From contig RCSZ01000016.1 in NCBI GenBank assembly GCA_014898425.1, positions 744,001 to 808,000 on the forward strand: a DNA stretch of 64,000 nucleotides. The letters are read 5' to 3'. The DNA comes from Botryotinia globosa (lineage: Eukaryota; Ascomycota; Leotiomycetes; Helotiales; Sclerotiniaceae). Made by a program: the position numbers and the translations under genes. Shown here in pieces: positions 23,540 to 35,831 of the stretch; the first letter of the stretch is position 1; the number at the start of each line of letters is the position of its first letter. The notes below the pieces were generated by a model. The model did no database searches, was not told the origin of the DNA, and worked only from the letters and a program-made list of their open reading frames with translations.

Positions 23540-25925
23540 GATGAAAAATTGTACTTTGTAGTATTGGTTAATGGACTAATACAGTATCAGATGTGCTTTA
23601 GGCGCATGTTTATGGTCCCTCAAAATTAAGACTGAGAGAGAGCTCACATACCAAAAAATGTGTTTTGAGATTCGAGTCAGATCGAAAAAGAGGAGATACG
23701 ATCTAATGCTATGCTTCAGCATGCCAGGCCAATAAACGATGAATTTGAGGGGATAGGATGGTATATCCACGTGTATTATGTTTAGTTTTTGGCTGTTCTT
23801 GATAAATACCAAAACATTGTAGGTGGTGATATTGGTCAAAACCAGAATAAAAATTCTGGAGAAACTGGGGGGCAGGAGGAGACTTACACTCTTCGAGATA
23901 TTCTTGACGTGTTAAATGTACGGAAAGCCGCAGTCTTTTGGTAACAAAGGCAAAAGAGCCACAAGGGAGATTGCAATGAAGAAAAAACTTTGGGTTTAAT
24001 CTAGGGAAGCGTTGTGGGAGAATAAATTTGCCGGTCGAAGTTGAAAATTTGAGAGGATGAACGCGGCTGGTGGAAAAGGAAGCTAATCTGTGTTGTCACC
24101 AAACACGGCAATAACATCAGAAATCGGCCGACTTGGGGGGATGTATTAGAGAATAGTATAGGATGATGGTTCAAAGAAGGTCGAATGTACAATCTTGAAG
24201 TAATGTAGAGGCAAAGAGGAGTTAACTTGAGGTGCCTTGATGTTGAAAGTTGTAATAAACTGCTACCAATGATCAGATTGTGTTTGATACAATGCTAGCA
24301 AACCAAACACAAAGGAGAAAGGTAAACAGATTTAACATTGGGAGTTCAAAACACGAAGAGATGAGAAGTAAACTAGGACAGGACATTCAGGTCGGCATCG
24401 CAATGAAAAAAAGTTCTTCCAACATCCTCGAGCAACGACTTGAACACTTAATGTACCTTGTTGATCACAGTGGTGACTTTTCAGAAGTAGTTTTGAAATG
24501 ATCCCCTGGTAAACAACAATAAAGAAGTCAAGATGAATCTTTTAATCTCATGGTAGTATTTCAGGTTCCAAAGCTGTTTTGTCCTTCCAAAGTCCTATGA
24601 AAGAATTGCAAGATTAGAAACGAAGAAGGTAAGATACTCGATGAAACAAGCTATATGTTGGAACACATGCTAGATACGGATAAACTACTTCAATCCCATA
24701 TTATGGAAAGCTCAAACCCTTCCAACTTACTACAGTTGGAAAGAGCGATCTCGCTTTGGAGTTGTTTTTCCAAAAGGGGTAATCATCATCACCCAACAAA
24801 CTTCAGAGAGGACAGGTCCAATTAACATTCTAGCGTAAAGCTTTGCATATGAACACACTAGCATTCATACCCACTACTTCACGATTCCCTCCCATACAGA
24901 TGCAGTAGGGCCCAGCATAGTAGTTGCTCTCGAAGATCTCTTGAAGCTAGAAATCACGAACTCTTCTTTGCATACCTCATACATATGATGCAACTCTCTT
25001 ACTTCATCATTCGACACAGCAGACCGCTCACTCTTTCTATATTCAATCATTGTCAGTCAAATTTCTAGTCTTATAGAATATTTTCATTGTTGAAAGAAAG
25101 GATTAGAGGTACAGATCAAGTCGAACACAAGAAGAAAATATACACACCATCGGCCCTTCCAACCTCCGACTTTCCTGGACGTCAATTGTCCACAAATGGG
25201 ACACCCGACAGCTTAGCTGATGAATCTCGATCTAATGATTCCTCTCTCTAGATATTGCAGATACTCCTTTTTTTTTACCGAGTAATCCTCCAAAATACCT
25301 CAATGCCTTTCTCACTCAAATGATATATTGCACAAGAACTGCTGACATGACCATATATATTCATTCTTACACTTTCTCTACCTGGACAGCCATCCCTTCC
25401 TTAAGGACTTCCGCAATGCGTCATCATCAGGTGAAAAACACGAAGAAAATTTTGTCTACAGCTACACATGTGTTCCGCGGCTTCATGCAGCCGTAACACT
25501 CATCTATCGGCGGATGCAACCCAATTTTAACCACCCAACCATTTCCCATGCCCCCCTTATGTTGGGGAACCGTGGGTTATTTGCCAGTTTACTTTGGGGA
25601 AACAACATAGGGCGCCCGGGAAAATGTAATGAATGCATGGCAAATGAGATTGTAAAATGTGAGAAGATTTTATCTTTATTTCTGTGAAAGATGGTTCATT
25701 GACTTCATTCAATTTGAGCACTTTCTAATAATCTTCAAGTGCGGGAAAACACAGTGCAAATAATACACAGAGCCTCTAAATTGACATGGCCCCCATTGCG
25801 TATCTTTGGTTGTACAAACGCCTTCCTTCCAGAAAGATTGCACTTATGCCTACTAACTTAAATGCAATTACAACTTTTTAGAACTCTATGCAAAGCTAAC
25901 TTATCACATTTATTCCAATGTCTTT
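23540..25925. other. Intergenic, no gene supported
   Basis: About 2.4 kb of AT-rich sequence with scattered short frames (23576-23839, 24001-24192, 24280-24501), none convincing. It may hold the promoter of the five-exon gene and the 3' region of ADK1, both on the minus strand. No long repeat was seen. Confidence 0.5.
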
Positions 25926-26935
<1,010 letters not shown>

Positions 26936-27199
26936 TTTGAATTAATGGGGTGAAGGAAAACGAAACAAAGGTATGGGAATAATCCAAAATATACAGATTG
27001 TAGAGTGGAGAGTGGAGAGTGGAGAGAGTTAGAAGAAAAAGATTCGCAAGCCTTGAACGCGAGGGAATGGGAATGGAAATGGGAATGGGAATGGAAATGG
27101 AAATGTTACAATGAATATAGAGAGCACTGTAAATCTAGCTTGTTCTGCCGAGCGGCAACCGGAGGGACGGAAGAAATTCACCGGGATATCCCCTCAGTA

Positions 27200-27247
27200 C
27201 CTAGGTAGGTAGGTAGGTAGGTAGGTAGGAAGGTAGGTAGGTAGGTA
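27200..27247 (+). repeat. TAGG tetranucleotide array
   Basis: About eleven units of TAGG/GTAG with one GAAG variant, starting from CCTAGG. The complementary sequence recurs 300 bp downstream as a CTAC array. Confidence 0.85.
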
Positions 27248-27454
27248 TATCAACGAGAAGAGGAAGAAGAAGATATAAATATTTTATAAAGGGAAAATCC
27301 ATGGCATTTATATATCACAAGGGACCCGAGTGAGGTCTCATCTTTACAGTAGCTAGCTATTTAGTATATTGAAGTATGTCTGGTTAGATATTTCACCGAC
27401 GGGACGGGCCAGGATTCTTATATCACCAGCAAAATCTCATAATTTCCTATGAAA

Positions 27455-27480
27455 GATATACAGTACCGGTACTGTATATC
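27455..27480. repeat. 26-bp perfect palindrome
   Basis: The arm GATATACAGTACC is followed immediately by its exact reverse complement GGTACTGTATATC, with no spacer. It lies midway between ADK1 and RPN8. It could be a binding site for a dimeric factor or a cruciform-forming site. No known motif is assigned. Confidence 0.85.
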
Positions 27481-27550
27481 TTCAACCTTGTGACGGTCGG
27501 TATCCTACATCCGATCTATCCTTCCTGTCCACAATTGACAATTACCTACA

Positions 27551-27575
27551 TACCTACCTACCTACCTACCTACCT
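27551..27575 (+). repeat. CTAC tetranucleotide array
   Basis: Six CTAC units, the reverse complement of the TAGG-type array at 27200-27247. Confidence 0.85.
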
Positions 27576-27795
27576 CATCGTACCTTCTTACTGCGAGTCC
27601 AACTCCCGCCCTTCCGTCCGCCACTAACCAAAGTGCCCGCTGTGTGACACGTGATAACGTCTCGATTCGGTTTGGAGCTAAGCACCGGTGCCAGGCAAGC
27701 TCTGGCCGCGAATACCTAAGAATATCAGCCTTGTCAACAAATTGTTCCATTGTTCCATAACAACCAACCTCTACAAATCAAAATCAAAATTCATC

Positions 27796-28994
27796 ATGCC
27801 TGCTACTACAGCAGAAACCCTCTCCCTCGTTTCGAGAACTGTATCAGTTGCGCCGCTGGTATTGCTCTCAGCAGCAGATCATTATGGACGGTCAGAAAGT
27901 AAAGGCACGCGCAGAGTGGTTGGAGTCCTGTTAGGACAGAATGAAGGAAAGAATGTACGAGTATCCAACAGTTTTGCTGGTATGTCGACTCCCTTCAACA
28001 TGTTCCTTTGAGCTTGGTTTGATGTTCTATACCATACTAAGAGCAATTTCAAATAGTTCCATTCGAAGAAGATGAGAAAGATCCATCAGTATGGTTTTTG
28101 GACCACAACTACGTCGAATCGATGAATGATATGTTCAAGAAGATCAATGCAAAGGAGAAGCTGATAGGATGGTATCATTCTGGGCCTAAGCTAAGAGCTT
28201 CAGATTTGGAGGTCAATGAGTTGTTCAAAAGATATACACCCAACCCATTACTCGTGATTATCAATTGTCAGCCAACAGACAGCGGCGTACCAACAGATGC
28301 CTACTTTGCGGTAGAGGAGATTAAAGATGTAAGTTCATTATCTTATGAAAAGGCAATTGGTCAAGCTCTAACATCATCCAAGGACGGCACAACTACTTCC
28401 AAGACTTTCGTACACACACCAACGATCATCGAGGCTGAGGAGGCTGAAGAAATCGGAGTTGAACATTTACTTAGAGATATTAGAGATGTGGCGGTTGGCA
28501 CTCTTTCAACACGAATCACAAGCCAAGTACAATCATTGCAAGGACTACACGCACGATTACGAGATATTGGTCAATATTTACAAAACGTCCTCGATGGAAC
28601 TTTACCAGTCAACCACGCCATTCTAGGCAACCTTCAAGATGTTTTCAACCTCCTCCCTAATTTATCTACACCCAAAGCCTCCTCTCACATCCCCAACGGC
28701 GCCGATGCACCTGTTGAGAATAACAGCGAACTGGCACATGCTATGAGCATAAAGACCAACGATCAATTGATGGCTATCTACTTAAGTAGTTTGATCCGCG
28801 CCATTACTGCCTTCCACGACCTCATCGAAAATAAAATCCAAAATAGACAACAACAAGAGGAGAAAGATGCCAAAAAGGATGAAGCTAAAGATGAGAAGGA
28901 CAAGAAGACTGAAGGAACTAATGGTGTAAATGGGGATGCTAAGGAGGGCAAAGAAGCGGAGAAGGAGAAAGAGGACAAGGAAAAGAAGAAGTGA
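27796..28994 (+). CDS. rpn8: 26S proteasome regulatory subunit RPN8
   Basis: Exons 27796-27979, 28057-28328 and 28383-28994 encode 355 residues of the 19S lid MPN subunit (PSMD7). The second intron (28329-28382, 54 nt) is a multiple of three without a stop, so a plain ORF reads through it and gains 18 residues. It has GTAAGT, a CTAAC branch site and a CAAG acceptor, and removing it gives the family-like [18 protein letters not shown]. The MPN domain (about residues 10-145) has [13 protein letters not shown], where the second metal-binding His of an active JAMM motif is replaced by Gly. It is therefore the inactive partner of RPN11, as in all RPN8 proteins. The tail is Lys/Glu-rich (about 310-355), longer than in yeast. 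Confidence 0.95.
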
Positions 28995-29458
28995 TGACGA
29001 ACAATTGGGGAGTTGGTGAATATCTTTGGGTGTTTATGAGGTACGGGCATTCAGATTGGGGCATGACATAGGACATTTGAGATGAGCGTGAGAATTGATA
29101 TGTCATTGTATCATAATTGCATAGCTTGCGAATAATAGCAGCCGTGGAAAGTTTTCAGTGTGATTTTACCACTCTGCATGTGCTCATTGATGTTCCCTCC
29201 CGAATACAGAAGCAACCGAGCACTCTACGTTCTGTTTGATTCTAGTGTTCAAATTCACACACTCATTTTGAAAGATATCAAATAGTTCCAACTCGCATGC
29301 GCCAACCGACACTCCAATCTTAACCTTGGGCGACACATCCCTCGTCACACTGTTCTTCTCCCCGCCGTATTTACTCTACATCTCCCCCGCTCCTAACGTC
29401 TCTCCTCCCATAACCCATATCCCATAGGCGGCAGGCCACCCCAATTCTCCAACCCCCC
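28995..29458. other. Convergent intergenic region
   Basis: 463 bp between the stop codons of RPN8 and the SWIM-finger gene. No feature was recognised beyond C-rich sequence near 29390-29458. Confidence 0.55.
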
Positions 29459-30604
29459 TCAAACAACCAAGCCACCCAGTTCCTCCCTCCCCACAACCCT
29501 CTCTCGTACATACGTCCCTAGCACATCACCCCACCTCTCCACCAACAAACACGCCAACAAATGTTTACAAATAGGTACTTGAGATGTTTTCGTCCAGCCT
29601 CCATATTGCCACTTTTCTTCCTCTTCCTTTCCCTTTCCCTTTCTCTTTCCTCTCTCCACTGAAATTGAACATTCCTCATCTGGAGAGATCTCCAAGCCCC
29701 ATGGAAAATAAGAAGTAGACGAGGTAGAAGTGGAAATGTATGGATAGGAATGAGTCGAAGAGAAAGTAGAAGAGGAAGAAGAAGCAGGAAAAGCAGAAAA
29801 TACAAAGGCGGCACAGCTACAGTTCCAGGCGTCCAGATGCACGGTGTATGTATTTTCTGCAGCTGCATGGCCTGTTCCCGTACCTGTTCCGGATGCAGAG
29901 CGTGAGGAGTGCCATTTGGGGGGCTGAGAGGAGCGCACTTGGTAGAGTTTTGTTGGCTTTGTTTTGGGGGGAGAGCGGTGGTTTGGGGTGGGAGGTGAAG
30001 GATTCTTGTTTGAGGATGTGGAGGTGGATGTGGATGGAGTGACTTTGGGGTTATAGGCGTCGTTGGCTGTCTCTCCTACTTCTGTATCTTTGACTTCCAT
30101 GCTCCTGCTATTCTCTACCTCTTTCTCTCCTGCGCCACTAAAGTTCTCCGCCATACCCCTTTTCTCTCCATCCTTTCTATCCCCTGCCCCCTCTCTCTTA
30201 CCAATTCCCTCCCTTACACCCCCGTCCCCCTTCAAAACTACCCTCCCCACCCCCCCTCTATCCAACAAATCCAACGCGTGCAATAGCAACGGCGGAGGAA
30301 AGATAACATGTAGTGTCATCAATAATGCTTTTTTCTGCGCATCTATTTGCTTTAATGGATTTCGATCTTGATTTCCATTTTGAGTTCCATCTTCATTCTC
30401 CCTCTCATTCTCCCTTGAAAATCCCTGATTGTACGAGATGGAATCTGACGTTATATTTGCGTCTGAGGTCTGTCTGGGAGAAGAAGAAGTAGGAGAAGTA
30501 AGACTGTTGAAGAGAGATGTCATGAAATTACGGGATGAAGGGAGTGAGGAGGATGGGGATGGAGATTGATACGGGAGTAGAGGTGCAGCGTGACGAGTGG
30601 ACAT
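29459..30604 (-). CDS. SWIM zinc-finger protein, Sws1/Shu2-like
   Basis: A single-exon minus-strand gene of 381 residues. The C-terminal third carries the SWIM pattern: CSCAAFVF (Cys-x-Cys, about residue 264) and then CKHLLACLL (Cys-x-His, about 348), separated by a long Ser/Thr and Lys-rich insert. A hydrophobic segment TLHVIFPPPLLLHALDLLDR at about residue 95 resembles the N-terminal part of fungal Sws1-type proteins. SWIM proteins of the Shu complex assist Rad51 in homologous recombination; that role here is inference. The linkers are very low complexity (Ser, Thr, Gly, Lys), unlike the neighbouring genes. The antisense frames reflect this bias. Confidence 0.7.
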   Translation of the reverse strand: MSTRHAAPLLPYQSPSPSSSLPSSRNFMTSLFNSLTSPTSSSPRQTSDANITSDSISYNQGFSRENERENEDGTQNGNQDRNPLKQIDAQKKALLMTLHVIFPPPLLLHALDLLDRGGVGRVVLKGDGGVREGIGKREGAGDRKDGEKRGMAENFSGAGEKEVENSRSMEVKDTEVGETANDAYNPKVTPSTSTSTSSNKNPSPPTPNHRSPPKTKPTKLYQVRSSQPPKWHSSRSASGTGTGTGHAAAENTYTVHLDAWNCSCAAFVFSAFPASSSSSTFSSTHSYPYISTSTSSTSYFPWGLEISPDEECSISVERGKRKGKGKEEEEKWQYGGWTKTSQVPICKHLLACLLVERWGDVLGTYVRERVVGREELGGLVV

Positions 30605-31022
30605 TGTGATGGGATGGGAATGGATGATGTGGGATTGTTTTCATTAATGACTTTGGAGAAGTTCTATGATAGAAAGAAAATATAGAAATTGGATACATAG
30701 GGTTTATTCCCTTTAAATAGAAACCGGATATTCCCACAAGAGTTGAAGAGTTGAAGAGTTGAAGTGGTGACAAGATAAGATGTTGAAGTGTGCTCGATGT
30801 GCAATGAATGAGATTGGATAGAACAGAAAAGGAGGGGTGGAACCAAGCTCGCTTGCTCGTTCGTTTGCCTTAAAGTACTGGGTAAGGGAAACCCATTATT
30901 TTAAACCTCACTGATATCTCTCTTTTATTCATTTCTTTCATTTATATCATACATGTAATTTCTCATTCATATATACAGCAAAAATTTAATCAATCGACTA
31001 TTTCTATTCCCACACCTAACAT
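30605..31022. other. Intergenic region between two minus-strand genes
   Basis: 417 bp between the start of the SWIM gene and the end of HEM13. It contains three copies of a 9-bp AGTTGAAGA unit near 30741-30764. No gene was seen. Confidence 0.55.
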
Positions 31023-32297
31023 TTACACCCATTCCCTAGGTTCTCTCAAAACATCCACCAATCTCTGTTCTCTACTTCCCTTCTCCGGCTCATACATATA
31101 CCTCCAACTAGCCGTCAAAGGTAAACTCATCAAAATACTTTCCACCCTCGCACTTGGTGTATTCAAACCGAAAGCTGTACCTCTATCATGTACCAGGTTG
31201 AATTCTACATATCGACCCCTCCTAATTTGCTGCCATTCCTTTTCTTTCTCGGTATATGGCATATCCTTCCTCTTATTGATGATTGGGAGATATGAAGGAA
31301 GGAAAGCTTTCAAACAACTTTGAGCAAATGCAAACAGGTTTTCTTGATCCTTTCCTTCTTCTAAATCATCGAAGAAGATTCCTCCAACACCCCGCGTTTC
31401 CCCTCTGTGTTTATTGGAGAAATAGTTATCGCACCATTTCTTGAATCTTGGATAGTATTCTTTGTCATGGCTGTCGCATGCTTCTTTAATTGTCTTGTGA
31501 AAATGAATAGCATCCTCGTCGAACAAGTAACTAGGTGTAAGATCCGTTCCACCACCAAACCACCATGCTGCAGGTGAACCATCGGGGTTTTCGGTTTCGA
31601 AATATCGATAGTTGAGGTGGACAGTCGGTGCCATTGGATTGACTGGATGGAGGACCATACTTAGTCCTGCAGCGAAAAAGTCGAGGGATTGAACATCAGG
31701 GTCGATAGACTTGTGGTTGGCTCGCATTTTTTCAATTGCCGGTCGAGGTAATGTTCCATATACCACACTGATATTTACTCCTGCTTTCTCAAATACATTG
31801 CCGTCTTGCAATACACAGGAGATCCCACCTCCACCATGTTCCCTAGTCCATGTATCAACTCGGAACTTCTTTCCGTCGACTTGTTCCAATTCATGTACGA
31901 TTTCCTTTTGCTGCTGCTTAATGAATTCTTCCATTCGCAATCGCATGGGCGAATTCTCCGTAACTCCAGATTCACGTTTAGTGAGGGTATCCCGTTCTGC
32001 AATGGTAGGGGCATCCAACTTGGCCGGTTCTTCTGTTGCCTACTAAGGTGTAAGTGAAGCCCGAAGCACAAGTCTTGATCGCATGCTCCATACCATATTG
32101 TAAATTAAAGCACCAATAAAGACAACGCCAACAGCAATTCTAGTTTTTGGTGCCCAAACAGTAGGTCGTCCAGAGCCTGGTCTAGGAGGCTTTTGGTGAT
32201 CTGCGAAAGTTCTCCGAGGATACAAAGGTAAAGAATGTCTAGAGAAAGAAGTTCTTCCCAAGCTCGAGAATCGAGCTCTTCTTATGGGAAGAGACAT
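31023..32297 (-). CDS. hem13: Coproporphyrinogen III oxidase, oxygen-dependent
   Basis: Two exons (32297-32094 and 32039-31023) joined across a 54-nt phase-0 intron encode 406 residues. The enzyme oxidatively decarboxylates coproporphyrinogen III to protoporphyrinogen IX in haem synthesis. Family motifs are intact: [31 protein letters not shown], and the signature [19 protein letters not shown] followed by [10 protein letters not shown]. The first 68 residues are an Arg/Ser-rich presequence ([17 protein letters not shown]) followed by a hydrophobic segment ([15 protein letters not shown]). This suggests mitochondrial import and intermembrane-space anchoring, unlike the cytosolic yeast enzyme (inference). 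Acceptor choice: TAG|GCAACAG keeps frame, while the AG three bases earlier would add a stop. Confidence 0.96.
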
Positions 32298-32967
32298 TGT
32301 GAAAGGAAAGGAAATGGTCAGCTTAGAATTGAAAAGATTTGAGCCCTATAACACAAGAAACATGCCACAAATAAGGAGATCTTGTTGTGGAAGGGACTGT
32401 TTGGGTGTAATTCAATGGGCTAGATTTATCGATATAATTTTCGCTCTTTGCCGTGGTACGATTTCTATGATCATGACGGCGATGAATGGTCAACTTTTAG
32501 AAAGGGAAGCAAGCAAGCACTGGCCATCATCGGAAGATTTTGGTAAGGATTTGCCGGTGCGTGCTGAGCAGAACAAGACTTTGAAGACCTACCTAGTAAT
32601 CTTACCTAGAGACTTATTACGGTATTCACGGAGAACTTGTTTAGATTGAGTACATAGAATAGATCTGTAAGAATCCGAGAGATCACTTATCACAACCTTG
32701 GAAGTTGAAGAACATCAGAAGATTCAAAAGAAACCCTTATGGAGGAAGGGAAGAGAAGAGAAGAGGGAGAAAGTCAAGATGCGAGATACATACAGTACTC
32801 TACCCAGACCAGACTCGCCAGGCATGAGACAATAGATTACTATGTACACCCGGGTAATTCACTACCGGCAGAACGACTGTAAGTACGTGGACGGAGTAGG
32901 TATCTCTATCCATGTATCCTTCAATGATAGGAGCTGGAGATCATTTGACACCAATATTGGTATATGA

Positions 32968-33150
32968 GCATGTTCTCCTGGTAAGGATGTCCAGGTCCTC
33001 CTCCAACAAGATACCCGTGACCTTCTTGACTCCATCTCTAGCCGCCTCTTTGCCTCTATCTCGAGTGGGGTTGCTGTCTGGGGTTTAGTCCCATCCCTCG
33101 AGCGTATCTACGAAGGGAGGGCAGAAAGAGAACAGAGAACATGGATGGGA
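32968..33150 (+). other. Protein-like open frame, possible gene fragment
   Basis: 61 open codons between TGA (32965-32967) and TAA (33151-33153) without an initial ATG. The translation (for example LLQQDTRDLLDSISSRLFAS, then GVAVWGLVPSLERIYEGRAE) has the composition and GC level of coding sequence, unlike its AT-rich surroundings. It could be an exon of an unrecognised gene, a relic of an element, or chance. Confidence 0.3.
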
Positions 33151-33417
33151 TAAAAGTCGGACGAGAACGACGGTCAAAGAGAAACAGCATGACAAAGAAA
33201 AGGGTGAAGTATGAATGAATGAATGAATGATCACTTGTATCATTGTATGAGTATATTTATCATCATGTGCCCTTGGGAGTAATCTGAAACAGGCATGTCA
33301 TTCATATTCCATAATTCACTCTTCACTCTTCACCATCGTCAGCTGCTATTATATTGTTCTATTAGATACGTTTCTAGCTATTTACCGTAATCTCGAGTGA
33401 ATCTTTTTATTTATCTA

Positions 33418-33758
33418 ATATACCAACCATATAGAATATACTAATTATATATATATAATATACTAACTATATATAATATACTAATTATATATAATATACT
33501 GACCATATATAATATACTAACCATATATAATATACCAACCATATAGAATATACTAATTATATATAATATATCAACCATATAGAATATACTAATCATATAT
33601 ATAATATACTAACCATATATAATATACTAATCATATATAATATACCAATCATATATAATATACCAATCATATATAATATACCAATCATATATAATATACC
33701 AATCATATATAATATACCAATCATATATAATATACCAATCATATATAATATACCAATC
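33418..33758. repeat. AT-rich minisatellite, 18-bp unit
   Basis: Seven perfect copies of ATATATAATATACCAATC (33633-33758) preceded by about 200 bp of degenerate copies with ACTAACC, ACTAATT and ACCAACC variants. The homogeneous end and diverged start suggest expansion at one side. Its minus-strand translation gives a spurious Met-Ile-Gly-Ile-Leu-Tyr repeat protein. Confidence 0.9.
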
Positions 33759-34187
33759 ATATATATATTAAATCTATATTCAACCCGTACTCTTCTCATA
33801 CAACTACACCTCTCTCTCTCTCCTGCAAGTCACAATACGGTATCATAATACGCATATAATAAAGCTCAAGCCGTATAATCCATCCATACAATTTACTTAT
33901 CACTAGGCACTAGGCAAGAAGTGTGATTCACAATCAATCACTCACCGCTTACGCTACTTAGCCACCTGCACTTAGGCAGGCTTTATAGCCTTTATAATAT
34001 CACTCTCTCCATTACATCTCCCTCCCTACCTACTCCTTCACACTACCTTTCCCCTCCATCCTCCATCCTCCATCCTCATTACATCAACACCACAACACAT
34101 ACAACATCAACACTTTCAAACCTGTTTACCTTTCAACAATCATCCAACAACTCTTAACCCCGCCAACATCTAATCACTCATTTCAAA

Positions 34188-34866
34188 ATGCGATCCAAGT
34201 TTAAGGACGAGCACCCATTCGAGAAGCGCAAGGCTGAAGCTGAACGCATCGTAAGTCGCATTCCATCCTCCTAACCATTACCTCCTCTTCCCCACTTATC
34301 ACTATCACGATCGCATCCCCCAAACCTTCAAACCGACTTATTGCACCTGCTTTCCTTTCACCACAACCCGACTAACTTTTGTATCCAGCGTCAAAAATAC
34401 TCCGACCGTATCCCCGTCATCTGCGAGAAGGTCGAGAAATCCGACATCGCCACTATCGACAAGAAGAAGTATCTCGTTCCCAGCGATCTCACCGTCGGTC
34501 AATTTGTGTACGTTATCCGCAAACGTATCAAGCTTTCCCCGGAAAAGGCCATCTTCATTTTCGTCGATGAGGTCTTACCGCCTACTGCTGCTTTGATGAG
34601 CTCCATTTATGAGGAACATAAGGATGAGGATGGGTACGTTCTCCATTATCTACTTTTCATAACGTCATACCGCTCTATCGTCACCGTTATCGTGACTATC
34701 GCGATTAAACCAAATCGATTCCAACACAACACCATATTCATGGATGAACAAAGAAATCTCAAATGATTCCACGATGTAAATGCTAACTTAACTACGAAAT
34801 AGATTCTTATACATCTCATACTCGGGCGAAAACACCTTCGGTGAAGCTTTGGAAGAAGCCAACTAA
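34188..34866 (+). CDS. atg8: Autophagy ubiquitin-like protein ATG8
   Basis: Three exons (34188-34250, 34389-34633, 34803-34866) encode 123 residues. Atg8 is conjugated to phosphatidylethanolamine and drives autophagosome growth and cargo capture. The start [21 protein letters not shown], the core [20 protein letters not shown] and the [13 protein letters not shown] end are typical. Gly116 is the residue exposed when Atg4 removes the tail EALEEAN. Only the middle exon appears as an ORF; the first exon and the last 21 codons were placed by GT-AG ends and frame. Introns are 138 and 169 nt, longer than most in this window. Confidence 0.97.
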
Positions 34867-35831
34867 ATTCCGCTTCTTTAGACTTCAGTACAACTCATCA
34901 TAGGCGTTTATAAGGCGAGGCAGTGATGGATAGGCAGGGCCGTGTGACTACATTACAACCTGGGGCAGTTTTTCTTATTTACTCGTCGACTTCCAAGTTT
35001 TCCCCCTCAAACACCTTGGAGCGTAACAACCAACCATTTCTCATCTATCTCTTCGATCATCCTAAGCGCCTCCCTTACGGTTCGCAGCAAAGGAGATCAG
35101 CAAGAAAAGACTGATTATCTGTATATGGGTTAATGGAACAGTTGTGTATGCTCTTGGGAAGTGGGAATTTCGGACGTCGATGTTGTGAATTATTCATAGG
35201 GGTTGTTATCCTTTCCTTGTTTCATGCTTTTAGTGGGAGGGGTTTATTGGGAATAGGGACAATATGATACGATTCTTTCTGCCAACACATGCATGGTTTC
35301 ACAATGTGATAGGTATACGTGAAGTCTTTAGATTCGTGATTTACTGTCTTTCTGCAGTTTCAATGAGATTATGATTTGAGGAGAGATTGAACACGCTTGT
35401 ATTGAATCGTGAAGTTTACGAGAGTGGAGGAGGCCCTTCATCAATTCCAACACGCATTGATGATGTCATTTGATTCGTGGTTGATCTCTTGTAATTCTGA
35501 CTATCTCTCTGTCCTATACTAATCTAGCCTCTAGCGAATGTGTAATTGTCTCCGTAAACCCAGGGAGCTTGGTAGTGATTTCAAGCTATTTGATGACCAT
35601 AATTTCATACTCGATTCCAACAGTAACAATACTAGTTGATAATAGAGCCCTGTGATACCCCTTCATAACTATGTTTCTTTCATTGTGAATTCTCCATCGA
35701 ATCAGCACCTCGCATGTCTTGTGCACAATTTACGATCTTTGGATCTCAAGAGTACGCCCTTGAGTAATAAATAATGCCTCAGTATGAGCAATTCGTAGCA
35801 ATAACATCTTCAACACTCAAGCAGTCTCTTC
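34867..35831. other. Convergent intergenic region
   Basis: About 960 bp between ATG8 and the Ser-rich hypothetical gene. It is AT-rich unique sequence. A frame at 34923-35114 has no supporting feature. Confidence 0.55.

Larger units (their letters stand above)
26936..27795. promoter_or_regulatory. Shared ADK1-RPN8 promoter region
   Basis: 860 bp between two divergent start codons. It holds GGGAATGG/GGAAATGG repeats (27067-27105), a TAGG array (27200-27247), a 26-bp perfect palindrome (27455-27480), a complementary CTAC array (27551-27575) and CACGTG at 27648-27653. The opposed TAGG and CTAC arrays could pair with each other across the palindrome. Confidence 0.6.
32298..34187. other. Intergenic with coding-like fragment and minisatellite
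   Basis: About 1.9 kb between the HEM13 start and ATG8. It contains a coding-like open frame (32968-33150), a GAAT tetranucleotide run (33212-33230), a large AT minisatellite (33418-33758) and a C/T-rich ATG8 leader. No complete gene is supported. Confidence 0.6.

Noticed and set aside
28137..28230. Possible active JAMM metalloprotease site in RPN8
   Set aside because: The second His of the His-x-His pair is Gly, so the site is inactive as in all RPN8 proteins.
29848..30371. Plus-strand ORFs opposite the SWIM-finger gene
   Set aside because: They are antisense to Ser/Thr-rich coding sequence and have no features of their own.
33593..33799. Minus-strand frame encoding Met-Ile-Gly-Ile-Leu-Tyr repeats
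   Set aside because: It is produced by the 18-bp AT minisatellite, with no start context or splice support.
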